A stretch of 64,000 bases of DNA, taken from contig NZ_JAACYA010000002.1 of assembly GCF_016617615.1 (NCBI RefSeq), positions 806,001 through 870,000 on the forward strand. Reading direction: 5' to 3'. The translations under genes and the position numbers were made by a program. Source of the stretch: Persephonella atlantica (GTDB taxonomy: Bacteria > Aquificota > Aquificia > Aquificales > Hydrogenothermaceae). Position 1 is the first letter of the stretch. Every line of letters begins with the position of its first letter. The notes beneath the pieces are model-generated. The model made no database searches. It saw nothing but the letters and a program-made list of their open reading frames with translations, and was not told where the DNA came from. Below, piece after piece: positions 1-11,152 of this stretch.

Positions 1-155
1 ATCTGTTCCATCTGGCTTATTTTACCTTCCAAAGCGTTCAGTTTCTCCAGTATTTTAGCATCCTGCTCATCAACGTATGATTTTGACGCACATCCTGTGA
101 GAACAGCAGCAGAAACTCCTAAAACAACTGCACCTTTTAAAAATTTGCTTAACAT
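1..155 (-). CDS. Lipoprotein, N-terminal part only (cut by window edge)
   Basis: The gene reads leftward from an ATG at 155 with a full AAGGAGGT ribosome site at 161-168, and runs off the window after 51 codons. The N-terminus is a lipoprotein signal: a short Lys start, a hydrophobic Val/Leu/Ala stretch and the lipobox LTGC with the lipidated Cys at residue 22. After it comes a charged heptad-like stretch (residues about 27-51) likely to form a coiled coil, as in small Lpp-like or OmpA-associated lipoproteins. It is too short to assign a family. It should be exported and anchored to a membrane, and is transcribed divergently from kdsC. Confidence 0.75.
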   Translation of the reverse strand, partial: MLSKFLKGAVVLGVSAAVLTGCASKSYVDEQDAKILEKLNALEGKISQMEQ

Positions 156-227
156 ATCTAACCTCCTTGTATATTTGTTTATTATTAAGTTTAACACAAA
201 AAATACATCTTCTTGTACATTACTGCA

Positions 228-256
228 TTGTCTTTATTCAGATATTGTAATAAAAT
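228..256 (+). promoter_or_regulatory. Sigma-70 type promoter of the kdsC leader
   Basis: TTGTCT at 228-233 and TAAAAT at 251-256 are separated by 17 bases, giving a predicted start near 263. A TATAAA lies four bases further on and could serve as an alternative -10. The assignment rests on pattern only. Confidence 0.4.
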
Positions 257-262
257 ATAAAC

Positions 263-331
263 AGCTACCCTCCTAAAAGTGTTGACCGAATCTGCCACCT
301 GAGGTACCTTATAGGTGCCTCATCTTTTTTT
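263..331 (+). ncRNA. Candidate leader or small RNA upstream of kdsC
   Basis: About 69 nt run from the predicted start near 263 to the T-run at 325-331. The RNA begins with an unpaired C-rich stretch containing CCCTCCT (268-274), which is complementary to Shine-Dalgarno sequences, and ends in an intrinsic-terminator hairpin. CACCT at 296-300 can pair with AGGTG at 313-317, which excludes the terminator stem, so a switch between two folds is possible. It ends only 10 bases before the kdsC ATG. It could be an attenuating leader of kdsC or an independent sRNA; I recognise no known riboswitch class. Confidence 0.35.
301..331 (+). terminator. Intrinsic terminator just before kdsC
   Basis: GAGGTACC (301-308), loop TTATA, GGTGCCTC (314-321) form an 8-bp stem with one G-T wobble, followed by ATCTTTTTTT. 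It reads in the direction of kdsC and lies immediately upstream of its start codon, so kdsC expression from the upstream promoter would need read-through. Confidence 0.65.
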
Positions 332-341
332 CGGTGAAAGG

Positions 342-866
342 ATGGAAAAACTAAAAATATTAGCTTTAAAAATTAAATGGTTTATTATGGATGTTGATGG
401 TGTTCTAACAGATGGAGGAATTATATACGACAGTGATGGGAGAGAGCTGAAAAAGTTTTGTGTCAGAGATGGGATGGGAATAACCCTTCTACACAATGCA
501 GGAATAAAAACTGCTGTACTGACAAGCAGAAACTCACCTATGGTAAAAAAAAGGGCACAGGAGCTGAACATAACAGAGGTCATTCAGGGAGCATCAGACA
601 AATTAAGACTGTATGAAAAGATAAAGAAAAAACACAACGTATTAGATGAAGAAGTGCTGTACATAGGTGATGATTATGTTGACCTGCCTGTTTTAAGGAG
701 GGTAGGTTTTCCTGTTACTGTTCCTGGCGCTCCTGAGGAGCTGAAAGAGGTTTGTGTTTATGTTACACAAAAACAGGGAGGGGATGGTGCTGTTAGAGAG
801 GTGGCGGAGCTTCTGCTTAAACTTTCTGGAAAGTTTGAAGAAGCAGTAAGGAGATATATAGACTAA
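342..866 (+). CDS. kdsC: 3-deoxy-D-manno-octulosonate 8-phosphate phosphatase (KdsC)
   Basis: HAD-superfamily phosphatase that removes phosphate from KDO-8-phosphate in the cytoplasm, a step of lipopolysaccharide inner-core synthesis. The protein (174 aa from ATG 342) has the HAD motif DVDG with Asp17 and Asp19 followed by VLTDGGI, the TSR motif II, and the GDDYVDLP motif IV, and it lacks a cap domain, as is normal for KdsC tetramers. An upstream in-frame ATG at 315 would place the start inside the terminator T-run, so 342 with GAAAGG just before it is preferred. It is followed after one base by a methyltransferase gene. The other KDO gene of the window, kdsD, lies at 23951. Regulation by the leader terminator is possible. 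Confidence 0.9.
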   Translation: MEKLKILALKIKWFIMDVDGVLTDGGIIYDSDGRELKKFCVRDGMGITLLHNAGIKTAVLTSRNSPMVKKRAQELNITEVIQGASDKLRLYEKIKKKHNVLDEEVLYIGDDYVDLPVLRRVGFPVTVPGAPEELKEVCVYVTQKQGGDGAVREVAELLLKLSGKFEEAVRRYID

Positions 867-867
867 G

Positions 868-1431
868 ATGGAAAAAGATAGGGAGAGATGGAACATAAAA
901 TATTCAGAAGAGGATTTCCCCTGGAAAGAACCATCAGAGATTGTAGTAAGATTTTATAATCTTGCTAAGAAAGGCAGGGCTTTAGATGTAGCCTGCGGAA
1001 CAGGAAGAAATGCCATTTTTCTTGCAGAAAAAGGTTTCAAAGTTGATGCTGTGGACATATCAGATGTTGCCCTTAAAAGGATAAATCATTCTAAGGTTAA
1101 TACTATTCAGGCAGACCTTGATTTCTACAGGATTGATGAAAACAGTTACGACCTGATTATAAATATTAATTTTCTCAGCAGGAGACTGATTCCCTATATA
1201 AAGGAAGGATTAAAAGAAGGAGGGGTTGTTATCTTTGAGACCTTTACACTGAAGGAAGGCAGAGATTATTTTAAGCCAGAAAACAGGGAGTACCTCCTCA
1301 GACCAAATGAGCTACTCAGACTTTTTTCAGAATTTTATATTCTTTTTTATCAGGAGAAAGACAAAGTAAAACCTGACGGTAAAAAGGCATTTGTTTCTTC
1401 CCTTGTTGCTGTGAAAAAATGCTTTTTTTGA
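868..1431 (+). CDS. Class I SAM-dependent methyltransferase (TehB-like)
   Basis: A 187-aa cytoplasmic methyltransferase. The N-terminal pattern RERWNIKYSEEDFPW and the SAM-binding motif I, LDVACGTGRNA (about residues 39-49), followed by an acidic residue after the next strand (VDAVDIS), match the TehB/tellurite-resistance methyltransferase group. That name reflects homology rather than proven tellurite chemistry; a thiol or metalloid substrate is possible. It starts one base after the kdsC stop, so the two are probably cotranscribed. It ends exactly where the convergent envelope-protein gene ends (1431/1432). Confidence 0.75.
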   Translation: MEKDRERWNIKYSEEDFPWKEPSEIVVRFYNLAKKGRALDVACGTGRNAIFLAEKGFKVDAVDISDVALKRINHSKVNTIQADLDFYRIDENSYDLIININFLSRRLIPYIKEGLKEGGVVIFETFTLKEGRDYFKPENREYLLRPNELLRLFSEFYILFYQEKDKVKPDGKKAFVSSLVAVKKCFF

Positions 1432-2358
1432 TTATACTTTTCCAAAGTAAAACTCAAAGAAAACATATATAAATGGCGTTCCTTTAAATCCTCTTTCTCT
1501 GTGCCAGTTTGTCCCTATATAAACGTTGAAAAATGCCCATCTTTTGTAAAAGTTTAATCTGAAACGACTTTGAATGGTGTACAGAGATACACTTCCGTTA
1601 ATCAGACGGGACTGGGTCATACCAGCTAACATCTCAACAGCTAAAGGCTTTTTCCACATTTTTTTTAACGTTCTGATTGATGTGTAATAATTGAGGGTCT
1701 GGTGTGATACGTTAGATGCTTTGTATCTGTCTAAATATATTCTCCACACAGTTTCTGGTGCCACAAGACGGTCTATATAAATCTGTGTTGTCTCTTCTAA
1801 GCGGTTTTGTGTAAGTCTTCTTTCTGCTCTAAACCGCTGATAAACAGTAATTTCCCATCTTTTGTAAATAACAGGTATGTTGTATATGTCGTATCGGGCG
1901 TATATCTTTGGGGAGCTTGTTATTCCCAGAGAAAACCTGTGTTTCAAAAGCTTTCTGACTTTACTGGAATGTTCAACTCCTACAGAAACAGCATCTTTGT
2001 TTTCCTGTGAAATATCTAATGGTTCTTCTTCTTCCCTACGGGTTATTCTATTCCGGTAACTTTTTACAAACAGTCCTAAATGTTTTTCTATCTTTGCCAG
2101 TCTTATCTTGAAGTCTATCTTCTGTATCTTCTGGAAATCTGGAACTGTTTCGTATCTAAAACCTGCCCTCAGTCTTATATAAGCCCTTGTTTCTTCCTTT
2201 ATTCTTGGGTCTGCGAAGAATGTATCAAACTTTTCTACTGTACCGTGAACAATCTGTGATATTTTTGAGTGGAAAATGTCTATAAAGTTCTCCTGAGCTT
2301 TAGAGCTGATAAATAAGGTAAGGAGCAGCAAAACTGCTCCACCGATAAACTTTTTCAT
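1432..2358 (-). CDS. Exported envelope protein of unknown family, probable beta-barrel
   Basis: A 308-aa protein starting with a clear Sec signal peptide (MKKFIGG, hydrophobic Leu-rich core, SSKAQ with predicted cleavage before Glu). The mature part is rich in alternating aromatic and charged residues and Arg/Tyr (for example YKRWEITVYQRFRAERRL), and the last residues are dominated by Phe/Tyr (FFEFYFG), both features of outer-membrane beta-strands. I do not recognise a family and infer only an outer-membrane or periplasmic location. It lies 14 bases downstream of alaS on the same strand and is probably read with it, an association with no obvious functional reason. Confidence 0.6.
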   Translation of the reverse strand: MKKFIGGAVLLLLTLFISSKAQENFIDIFHSKISQIVHGTVEKFDTFFADPRIKEETRAYIRLRAGFRYETVPDFQKIQKIDFKIRLAKIEKHLGLFVKSYRNRITRREEEEPLDISQENKDAVSVGVEHSSKVRKLLKHRFSLGITSSPKIYARYDIYNIPVIYKRWEITVYQRFRAERRLTQNRLEETTQIYIDRLVAPETVWRIYLDRYKASNVSHQTLNYYTSIRTLKKMWKKPLAVEMLAGMTQSRLINGSVSLYTIQSRFRLNFYKRWAFFNVYIGTNWHRERGFKGTPFIYVFFEFYFGKV

Positions 2359-2372
2359 TAAATATCCATTTT

Positions 2373-5030
<2,658 letters not shown>

Positions 5031-5048
5031 TTAGATAATTATATTATA

Positions 5049-5903
5049 TTGAAAATTGATAATTTTACTTATCAGGTTTATATTATTTCTGCTGTGAAGA
5101 TAGAATCTGTAATTGAAGACCAGCTTAATAAACTGTTAGAAGTTGAGACAGACGACAGGTTTACTGTAGAGTCTGTTTACTATAGAGGAGATACTCTGTG
5201 TGTGTCAACACAGATAGGCTGTCCTGTCAGGTGTTCCTTCTGTGCCTCAGGTAGAAACGGACTGATAAGGAATCTGTCTTTTGAAGAGATTGTGTTCCAG
5301 TATAATCTGGCTGAAGCAGAAGGTATGAACATAAAAAATATTGCTTTTGCAGGTATTGGAGAGCCTCTCCTTAACTGGGAAAATGTTGAAAAGTCTTTCT
5401 GGTACTTTAAAGAAAAAGGACTGAAATGCTCCTTCTATACGACAGGATTTCCTGTTAAACATCTCAGAGAGCTTTTAGATCTTCCCCATAATGGAGTTAA
5501 CATATCATTTCACGCTGTTAGTGACGAGAAGAGAAAGCAGATAATACCCTATGGAGAACCTCTCCAAAAGATTGTAGATACCCTAAAAGAGCATCTTGGA
5601 AAGCTGTCAAACAGAAAGAAAAAGATGTATAACATTGCCTACCTGCTTATAAAAGGATTTAATGATTCAGAAGAAGAGTTAGATAAGTTGTCTGATATGG
5701 CAAAAAATCTGAACATAGGAGTTTCACTGCTGAAATACAACGAAATTGATGGTCTGCCTTACAGCTCCACCACTGATGAAGAGTATGAAAGGGCTTTTCT
5801 GTTTTTGAGAGAAAAGGGAATCAGGGTAACACTGTCAAACAGGTACAGAACGAGGAAGATTGGTGGATGTGGAACACTTATGGTTAATCGGATGAAATCT
5901 TGA
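5049..5903 (+). CDS. Short RlmN/Cfr-family radical SAM rRNA methyltransferase
   Basis: The protein has the full catalytic set of the dual-specificity RNA methyltransferases: the acid/base Cys51 (in DTLCVSTQIG), the iron-sulfur CxxxCxxC (Cys58, Cys62, Cys65), the GIGEPLLN motif and the methyl-carrying Cys274 in GGCGTL near the end. Family members methylate C2 (RlmN) or C8 (Cfr) of A2503 in 23S rRNA. At 284 aa it is much shorter than usual RlmN (about 350 aa): most of the N-terminal accessory domain is missing. The start is uncertain: TTG 5049 or GTG 5094, neither with a strong ribosome site. The stop TGA overlaps the -35 box of the tRNA-Val promoter. I am sure of the family but not of the substrate. 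Confidence 0.8.
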   Translation: MKIDNFTYQVYIISAVKIESVIEDQLNKLLEVETDDRFTVESVYYRGDTLCVSTQIGCPVRCSFCASGRNGLIRNLSFEEIVFQYNLAEAEGMNIKNIAFAGIGEPLLNWENVEKSFWYFKEKGLKCSFYTTGFPVKHLRELLDLPHNGVNISFHAVSDEKRKQIIPYGEPLQKIVDTLKEHLGKLSNRKKKMYNIAYLLIKGFNDSEEELDKLSDMAKNLNIGVSLLKYNEIDGLPYSSTTDEEYERAFLFLREKGIRVTLSNRYRTRKIGGCGTLMVNRMKS

Positions 5904-5928
5904 CAAAGTAGAAAAAAGTTTATATTAT
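5900..5928 (+). promoter_or_regulatory. Consensus promoter of the tRNA-Val/tRNA-Asp unit
   Basis: TTGACA at 5900-5905, a 17-base spacer and TATTAT at 5923-5928 form a near-perfect sigma-70 promoter. The -35 box overlaps the stop codon of the preceding gene. Transcription should begin about 6-7 bases before the tRNA. Confidence 0.85.
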
Positions 5929-5941
5929 ATTTGTCCTAATT

Positions 5942-6015
5942 GGGCGGTTAGCTCAGCTGGCCAGAGCACCTCCCTTACAAGGAGGGGGTCATAGGTTCGA
6001 ATCCTATACCGCCCA
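5942..6015 (+). tRNA. tRNA-Val (UAC)
   Basis: Full cloverleaf: acceptor GGGCGGT/ACCGCCC, D-arm GCTCAG..GAGC, anticodon stem CCTCC/GGAGG with loop CTTACAA giving anticodon TAC, and T-arm with GGTTCGAAT. Discriminator base A at 6015. The following bases are CTT, so the CCA end is not encoded. Confidence 0.97.
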
Positions 6016-6020
6016 CTTGC

Positions 6021-6099
6021 GGAGCCGTAGTTCAGCTTGGCCCAGAACGCCGGCCTGTCACGCCGGAGGTCGCGGGTTCGAATCCCGTCGGCTCCGCCA
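6021..6099 (+). tRNA. tRNA-Asp (GUC)
   Basis: Acceptor GGAGCCG/CGGCTCC, anticodon stem CCGGC/GCCGG with loop CTGTCAC giving anticodon GTC, and T-loop TTCGAAT. Discriminator G at 6096 and an encoded CCA at 6097-6099. It follows tRNA-Val by five bases and shares its promoter. Confidence 0.97.
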
Positions 6100-6121
6100 T
6101 TAAATTAAACAGAGAAATCCC

Positions 6122-6907
6122 ATGCACAGGAAAAGAAAAAAGAATGAATACATCGTCCATAATGTAGATCTTGCGTTTGATATCCTATTTTTTCTTGCAA
6201 AAAATCCAAATACAACATTTGAAAATATACTGGAAAGTATGGATTCCTCATCTTACCAGATTGAAAAAACTTTGGAAGTTCTTATCAGCAGAGGATATAT
6301 AAACTTTAATCCAAAGAAAAAGACATATACCCTCGGTATAAAGAACTTTGAAGTTGGATACTCCTATCTATCCCATGTTGATATAAGGAATATAGCAAGA
6401 CCTTACCTTCAGTACCTTGGGGAAAAGTTTCAGGAAAATGTGTATCTTGCAGTAAGAAGTGGATTTGAGGTTGTTTACATAGATTCTTATGAGGTGAGCA
6501 GACCAGTTGTGGTTAAATCAAGGGTTGGAAGACTCCTTCCCCTTTATGCTTCTGCTTCTGGCAAAGTTCATCTGGCAGATATGGATGAAGATGAATTGGA
6601 GGAGTTTTTCAGAGAGGAAAAACTTGTTCCTTATACAAAAAACACAATAACTGACAAAGACAAACTGCTGGAGCATATTAAACTGGTAAGAGAGCAGGGA
6701 TATGCAGTAGATGACGAAGAATGGGAAGAAGAAGTGAGATGTCTGTCTGTACCTGTAAGAGACCACACTGGAAGAGTTACTGCTGCCGTTACACTGTCTG
6801 CTCCATCGTGGAGAATACCGTCAGAAAAGCTAACAGGTGATATAAAGGACGAATTTATAAAAAAAGCTGAAGAACTGTCAGAGCGCTTAGGTTACACTGA
6901 AGAATGA
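6122..6907 (+). CDS. IclR-family transcriptional regulator
   Basis: A 261-aa DNA-binding regulator. The N-terminal winged helix-turn-helix spans about residues 10-70 (FDILFFLAKNP, then a recognition-helix region and a wing ending TYTLG). The C-terminal effector domain has the family hallmarks SGFEVVYIDS, LPLYASASGKVHLA and a conserved VRCLSVPVRD stretch near residue 205. IclR proteins sense small carboxylate or aromatic ligands. It begins 22 bases after tRNA-Asp and its stop overlaps the start of the next gene (ATGA), so the peptidase downstream is the natural candidate for a coregulated partner. Ligand unknown. Confidence 0.85.
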   Translation: MHRKRKKNEYIVHNVDLAFDILFFLAKNPNTTFENILESMDSSSYQIEKTLEVLISRGYINFNPKKKTYTLGIKNFEVGYSYLSHVDIRNIARPYLQYLGEKFQENVYLAVRSGFEVVYIDSYEVSRPVVVKSRVGRLLPLYASASGKVHLADMDEDELEEFFREEKLVPYTKNTITDKDKLLEHIKLVREQGYAVDDEEWEEEVRCLSVPVRDHTGRVTAAVTLSAPSWRIPSEKLTGDIKDEFIKKAEELSERLGYTEE

Positions 6908-7965
6908 AAGAGAAAATAGTTAAATACCTGACAGACCTTGTAAACATTCCATCAGTTATAGGAAACGAAAAAGATATCGCTGATTTTGTTCACAATTTTT
7001 CTAAACAGTTCTATCCTGAAGAGCAGATAATCAGGCACAGCAATTCTTTGATAGTATTTGACCCACCAGAGATAGATAAAAAAACTGTTGCACTGGTTGG
7101 ACATTTAGATACTGTTCCTGGGGAGAACCAGTTTACAGGGCAGATTATTGACGGAAGGCTGTACGGTCTTGGTGCCTCTGACATGAAAGGTGGCCTTGCT
7201 GTTATGATGGCACTGATGGAACAGTTTTCAAAAAAGGATAAAAGATTTAACCTGATTTTTGTTTTTTATGAGAAGGAAGAGGGACCTTACATTGAAAATG
7301 GTTTAGAGCCACTGCTAACAGAGTACGATATAATCCAAAAGGCAGACCTTGCTTTTGCCCTTGAACCTACAGACAACAAAGTTCAGGTTGGCTGTCTAGG
7401 AACGCTCCACGCATCTGTTATCTTTGAGGGCAAAAGGGCTCACTCAGCACGGCCGTGGCAAGGTGAAAATGCTATTCACAAGGCAGCAGACTTTTTAAAA
7501 AGGCTGGCAGACTTTGGTGTTAGAGAGTATGTATTTGAAGGAATGAGATATTTAGAAGTGATGAATGCTACAATGGTTGATTTTTCTGGGGGAAGAAACA
7601 TCATTCCAGACAGATTTGTGATAAATGTAAACTACCGTTTTGCACCGGGCAAAACCATTGAACAGGCAAAGAAAGATGTTTTAGAGATTGTCAGTGGTGA
7701 AGCAAAAGTTGAGTTTACAGATCTGTGTCCATCTGGGAATGTGTGTCTTTACAATCCTATTTTGTCAGAGTTTATAGAAAAGTTCAGTCTTCCAGTTGAA
7801 GCAAAGCAGGCATGGACTGATGTTGCAAGGCTTTCCCTTCATGGAATAGATGCAGTTAACTTTGGTCCAGGTTTACCTTCACAGGCACATCAGAAAAATG
7901 AGTACATACCCCTTGACAATCTGTTTAAAAATTATGATATTTTTCAGAGATTTATAAATATGTAA
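6904..7965 (+). CDS. dapE: M20-family peptidase, probable succinyl-diaminopimelate desuccinylase
   Basis: A 353-aa dinuclear-zinc amidohydrolase. The metal ligands are visible: HLD at residues 67-69 (GHLDTVPG), Asp93 in ASDMKGG, and the Glu pair near 125-126 (FYEKEEGP). The dimerisation domain follows (AHSARPWQGENA, about 175-185). The DapE assignment, the desuccinylation step of lysine and meso-diaminopimelate synthesis, fits the overall pattern, but related M20 deacylases (ArgE, carboxypeptidase G2 type) cannot be excluded. Translation is coupled to the IclR gene by a 4-base ATGA overlap, an unusual regulator for a lysine-pathway enzyme. Confidence 0.75.
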   Translation: MKEKIVKYLTDLVNIPSVIGNEKDIADFVHNFSKQFYPEEQIIRHSNSLIVFDPPEIDKKTVALVGHLDTVPGENQFTGQIIDGRLYGLGASDMKGGLAVMMALMEQFSKKDKRFNLIFVFYEKEEGPYIENGLEPLLTEYDIIQKADLAFALEPTDNKVQVGCLGTLHASVIFEGKRAHSARPWQGENAIHKAADFLKRLADFGVREYVFEGMRYLEVMNATMVDFSGGRNIIPDRFVINVNYRFAPGKTIEQAKKDVLEIVSGEAKVEFTDLCPSGNVCLYNPILSEFIEKFSLPVEAKQAWTDVARLSLHGIDAVNFGPGLPSQAHQKNEYIPLDNLFKNYDIFQRFINM

Positions 7966-7982
7966 ATAATTACAATACTATT

Positions 7983-9635
7983 ATGAAATTAAATTCCGTT
8001 CGTAGATTTATATATGCCGTTGTTTTTATTGTCTCTGTATCTTTTTTAGTTCTTGCTGTCTATCAGATATATCTGCACAACTCTTTGTTGGACAGATTTC
8101 TCCAGAACAGATATAGAGAAAATAAAAATGTTATGAATCTTGTAAAGAAACTTGAAAAAGACATTCTGATCTCTGTCGCCATCTCTATATCACAGAATAA
8201 CTCTCTGAAAGATTTGATAAAGAAAGATGATAGAAATAGAGCATTTTTTCTTGTAAAAAAGTTATGGAATGAATACAGTAGAGAGCTGAATATAAGTGAA
8301 ATACACATAATAAAAGAAGATGGAACATCTTTTGTGAATTTTGTTGATTTTGGGGCTGGTTTCCTGGAGGAGAAGGAGAGGTATCTGACAACAGGTTTCA
8401 GGAAGGATGTTGAAAAATCAATAAGGACAGAAAAACCTGTTTCAACGCTATTTGTATGCAGGTATTTTGTAGGTTTCAGATCTGTATATCCCATAAAAGA
8501 TGGTGACAGATTGATAGGCATAGTGTCTGTTGGTAAAAACATTGAAAGTATCATACCAGACATAAAGGCAACCTTGGGGAAAAGCAGTTTTGCAGTTATT
8601 GATATCAATAAAGTAAAAAGATGTCTGAATCCAGAGGCATTAAGAGATTTAGAAGAGAAAAATCCCAGATACAACAGTTATATACTGCTTGGTAATACTG
8701 AACACTCAAAAAGTTTGCTCCGTAAGATTGATTTTAAGAAAAAGTACTTTATTAAAAGATTTGAGGATAGAACATACATGTTTTCTATATTTCCGTTGAG
8801 AAATTTTGGTGACGATATTGTAGGATACATTGCTTTTCAGGATGATATCAGTTATCTGAAATACGGTTTTATGAAGAGTATCGTCAATATATTCTTCACT
8901 TATGCTGTACTTCTTGCAGGTATTATTGCCTCCATCATTTTTTTCAGTGGAAGGTTTGAGAGAAAGCTTTCTGACGTTGAAAACATAACAGAACGGTTGT
9001 CAAAAAAAGATTTCAGTGTGCTGAGAGAGTACTCAGTAGAAGGGAAAGAAGATGACCTTGATAAACTGAAAAAGCAGATTCTTACAATGGGAAGAGAGCT
9101 ACATAACTATATAATAGAGCTGAATAGAAGGATGATGAAACTATCTGAGGAGAATTATAAGGATCCTCTACTGGGTATCCTGAACAGGAGAGCTCTTATA
9201 AAGGTAGGAAACACAGAGATTGAAAAGGCAAAGATTAGAGGTCTCCCTCTTTCTGTTATGGTTATAGATCTTGATAATTTTAAGCAGATAAACGATAGAT
9301 ATGGTCATGATGTGGGAGACAAAGTGCTGAAAGATTTTGTTGAGACAGTTAAAAAAATTATAAGTAGTAGAGATCTGTTTTTCAGGTTAGGAGGAGAGGA
9401 GTTTCTGATAATTCTTCCTGGTGCAGACATATCAAAAACGCTGGAAATAGGAGAACAGATAAGAGAGGCAATAGAAGGTAGAGATATAGAAACAGAAGAG
9501 GGCAAAATCCACTACACAGTAAGTATAGGTATTGCTCAGATGGGGGAAGAAGACGACATATACTCTGTTATTTCCAGGGCTGATGATAATCTTTATAGGG
9601 CAAAAAGGGAGGGAAGGAACAGAGTGATTGGATGA
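7983..9635 (+). CDS. Membrane diguanylate cyclase with periplasmic sensor domain
   Basis: A 550-aa protein that probably makes cyclic-di-GMP. Order: transmembrane helix at about 10-30, extracytoplasmic region about 31-290 with a Cache-like pattern (YPIKDGDRLIGIVSVG), second transmembrane helix at about 300-322, a short linker helix, and a GGDEF domain from about 385. The active-site motif is GGEEF at 470-474, so the enzyme should be active. The inhibitory RxxD site is not intact: SSRD stands where RxxD is expected. The extracellular ligand is unknown. It is 17 bases downstream of dapE and ends base-to-base with the convergent trpE (9635/9636). Confidence 0.9.
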   Translation: MKLNSVRRFIYAVVFIVSVSFLVLAVYQIYLHNSLLDRFLQNRYRENKNVMNLVKKLEKDILISVAISISQNNSLKDLIKKDDRNRAFFLVKKLWNEYSRELNISEIHIIKEDGTSFVNFVDFGAGFLEEKERYLTTGFRKDVEKSIRTEKPVSTLFVCRYFVGFRSVYPIKDGDRLIGIVSVGKNIESIIPDIKATLGKSSFAVIDINKVKRCLNPEALRDLEEKNPRYNSYILLGNTEHSKSLLRKIDFKKKYFIKRFEDRTYMFSIFPLRNFGDDIVGYIAFQDDISYLKYGFMKSIVNIFFTYAVLLAGIIASIIFFSGRFERKLSDVENITERLSKKDFSVLREYSVEGKEDDLDKLKKQILTMGRELHNYIIELNRRMMKLSEENYKDPLLGILNRRALIKVGNTEIEKAKIRGLPLSVMVIDLDNFKQINDRYGHDVGDKVLKDFVETVKKIISSRDLFFRLGGEEFLIILPGADISKTLEIGEQIREAIEGRDIETEEGKIHYTVSIGIAQMGEEDDIYSVISRADDNLYRAKREGRNRVIG

Positions 9636-11126
9636 TTACAGAGCTCTTTCCGCCATTTCTACTGCTTTTATCATTGCCTTAGCCTTGTTAACGGTTTCTT
9701 CGTATTCCTTCTCAGGGATTGAGTCTGCAACAATACCAGCTCCAGCCTGTATGAATATCTCATCTTTCCTTACTATAGCTGTTCTGATAGCAATGGCTGT
9801 GTCTAAATTTCCGTCAAAAGATAAATATCCTACAGCTCCAGCGTATGGTCCCCTTTTGTCTGGTTCAAGTTCCTCAATAATCTGCATAGCCCTTACCTTC
9901 GGTGCACCGCTGACAGTTCCAACAGGAAACACAGATTTTAAAACATCAACAGGGTGAAGACCTTCTTTTAGCTCTCCAGATACATCAGACACTATATGCA
10001 TAACATGGGAGTAATGCTCTATATACATAAATCTATCAACATTAACTGTTCCGGATTTTGATACTTTTCCTACATCGTTTCTCGCAAGATCAACAAGCAT
10101 CAGGTGTTCTGCCCTCTCTTTCTCATCATTAATCAGCTCTTCTGCCAATCTTCTGTCTTCCTCTTCGGTCTTTCCCCTTGGGCGGGTTCCTGCTATAGGT
10201 TTTGTCAGAATCTTTCCGTCTTTCACTGTTACAAGTATTTCAGGTGAAGAGCCTATAAGCTTAATATCTCTAAAATCCAGATAAAACAGATATGGAGATG
10301 GATTTATCGTCCTTACTGCCCTGTAAACATTTATTGGTTTTGTTTTCAGTTTTTTTCCAAACCTTTGGGAGATTACAACCTGAATAATGTCCCCTTCTCT
10401 TATGTAATGTTTGCACTTTTCAACAGCTTTTAAGAAATCTTCCTTTTTGAAATTTGAGTTCCACTCTTTTAGGTTTACAGACTTTATGTCTATTACAGGT
10501 AATCTGTCTAACTTAACATCTCCTGATAAACTTTTTTCTATATCTTTAATTCTGTTTACTGTTTCTTCATAAATCTGCTTTATATCCCTTTTTTCATCAA
10601 TAAATGCCGAAACAATTATTTTTATGGTTTTTTTCACGTTGTCAAATGCAATAACTTCATCACTCAGAAAAAAGAAAAGGTCGGGCAGTTTCAGTGTATC
10701 TGGTTTAATATCTGGAACAGGTTCATAAAAATGGATTATATCGTAACCTACATACCCAACGAATCCTCCCCAGAATGGTGGAAGTTCTGGAAGTTTTGCA
10801 GGTTTAAACTTTTTTAACAGGTTTTTAATCTCTTTTAGAGGGTCTGTTGTTTTTTTATAAGATATTTTCCCGTTGTCGTAAAACTCAACAAAATCCCTTT
10901 TTACTCTTATGTAGTAAGGCAGAGAAGAACCAATAAATGAGTATCTTCCTACGTTTTCTCCCTGTTCAACACTTTCAAACAGAAAGTTGAACCTTTCTGG
11001 GGAAGATATTTTCTGGAACACTGAAAGGGGAGTATCCACATCAGAGAGAATCTCTGTATAAAGCGGGATGATATTAAACTTCTGTGCTAACCTTCTGAAC
11101 TCTTCTAACGTTAGATTCATAGACAT
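9636..11126 (-). CDS. trpE: Anthranilate synthase component I
   Basis: Converts chorismate to anthranilate with ammonia from TrpG, the first committed step of tryptophan synthesis. The 496-aa length and order are normal: an N-terminal regulatory region with the tryptophan-site element [15 protein letters not shown], and the chorismate-binding core with [38 protein letters not shown] and [11 protein letters not shown] 11126 has AAGG about eight bases upstream. No trpG or other trp gene is adjacent, so the pathway is dispersed in this genome. The gene stands alone between a small unknown gene and a convergent cyclase gene. Confidence 0.95.
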   Translation of the reverse strand: MSMNLTLEEFRRLAQKFNIIPLYTEILSDVDTPLSVFQKISSPERFNFLFESVEQGENVGRYSFIGSSLPYYIRVKRDFVEFYDNGKISYKKTTDPLKEIKNLLKKFKPAKLPELPPFWGGFVGYVGYDIIHFYEPVPDIKPDTLKLPDLFFFLSDEVIAFDNVKKTIKIIVSAFIDEKRDIKQIYEETVNRIKDIEKSLSGDVKLDRLPVIDIKSVNLKEWNSNFKKEDFLKAVEKCKHYIREGDIIQVVISQRFGKKLKTKPINVYRAVRTINPSPYLFYLDFRDIKLIGSSPEILVTVKDGKILTKPIAGTRPRGKTEEEDRRLAEELINDEKERAEHLMLVDLARNDVGKVSKSGTVNVDRFMYIEHYSHVMHIVSDVSGELKEGLHPVDVLKSVFPVGTVSGAPKVRAMQIIEELEPDKRGPYAGAVGYLSFDGNLDTAIAIRTAIVRKDEIFIQAGAGIVADSIPEKEYEETVNKAKAMIKAVEMAERAL

Positions 11127-11152
11127 TTTCTTACCTTTTTTATTCTATTTTA

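Noticed and set aside
315-341. Upstream start of kdsC at 315
   Set aside because: It would place nine codons inside the terminator stem and T-run; ATG 342 has the ribosome site and family-typical length.
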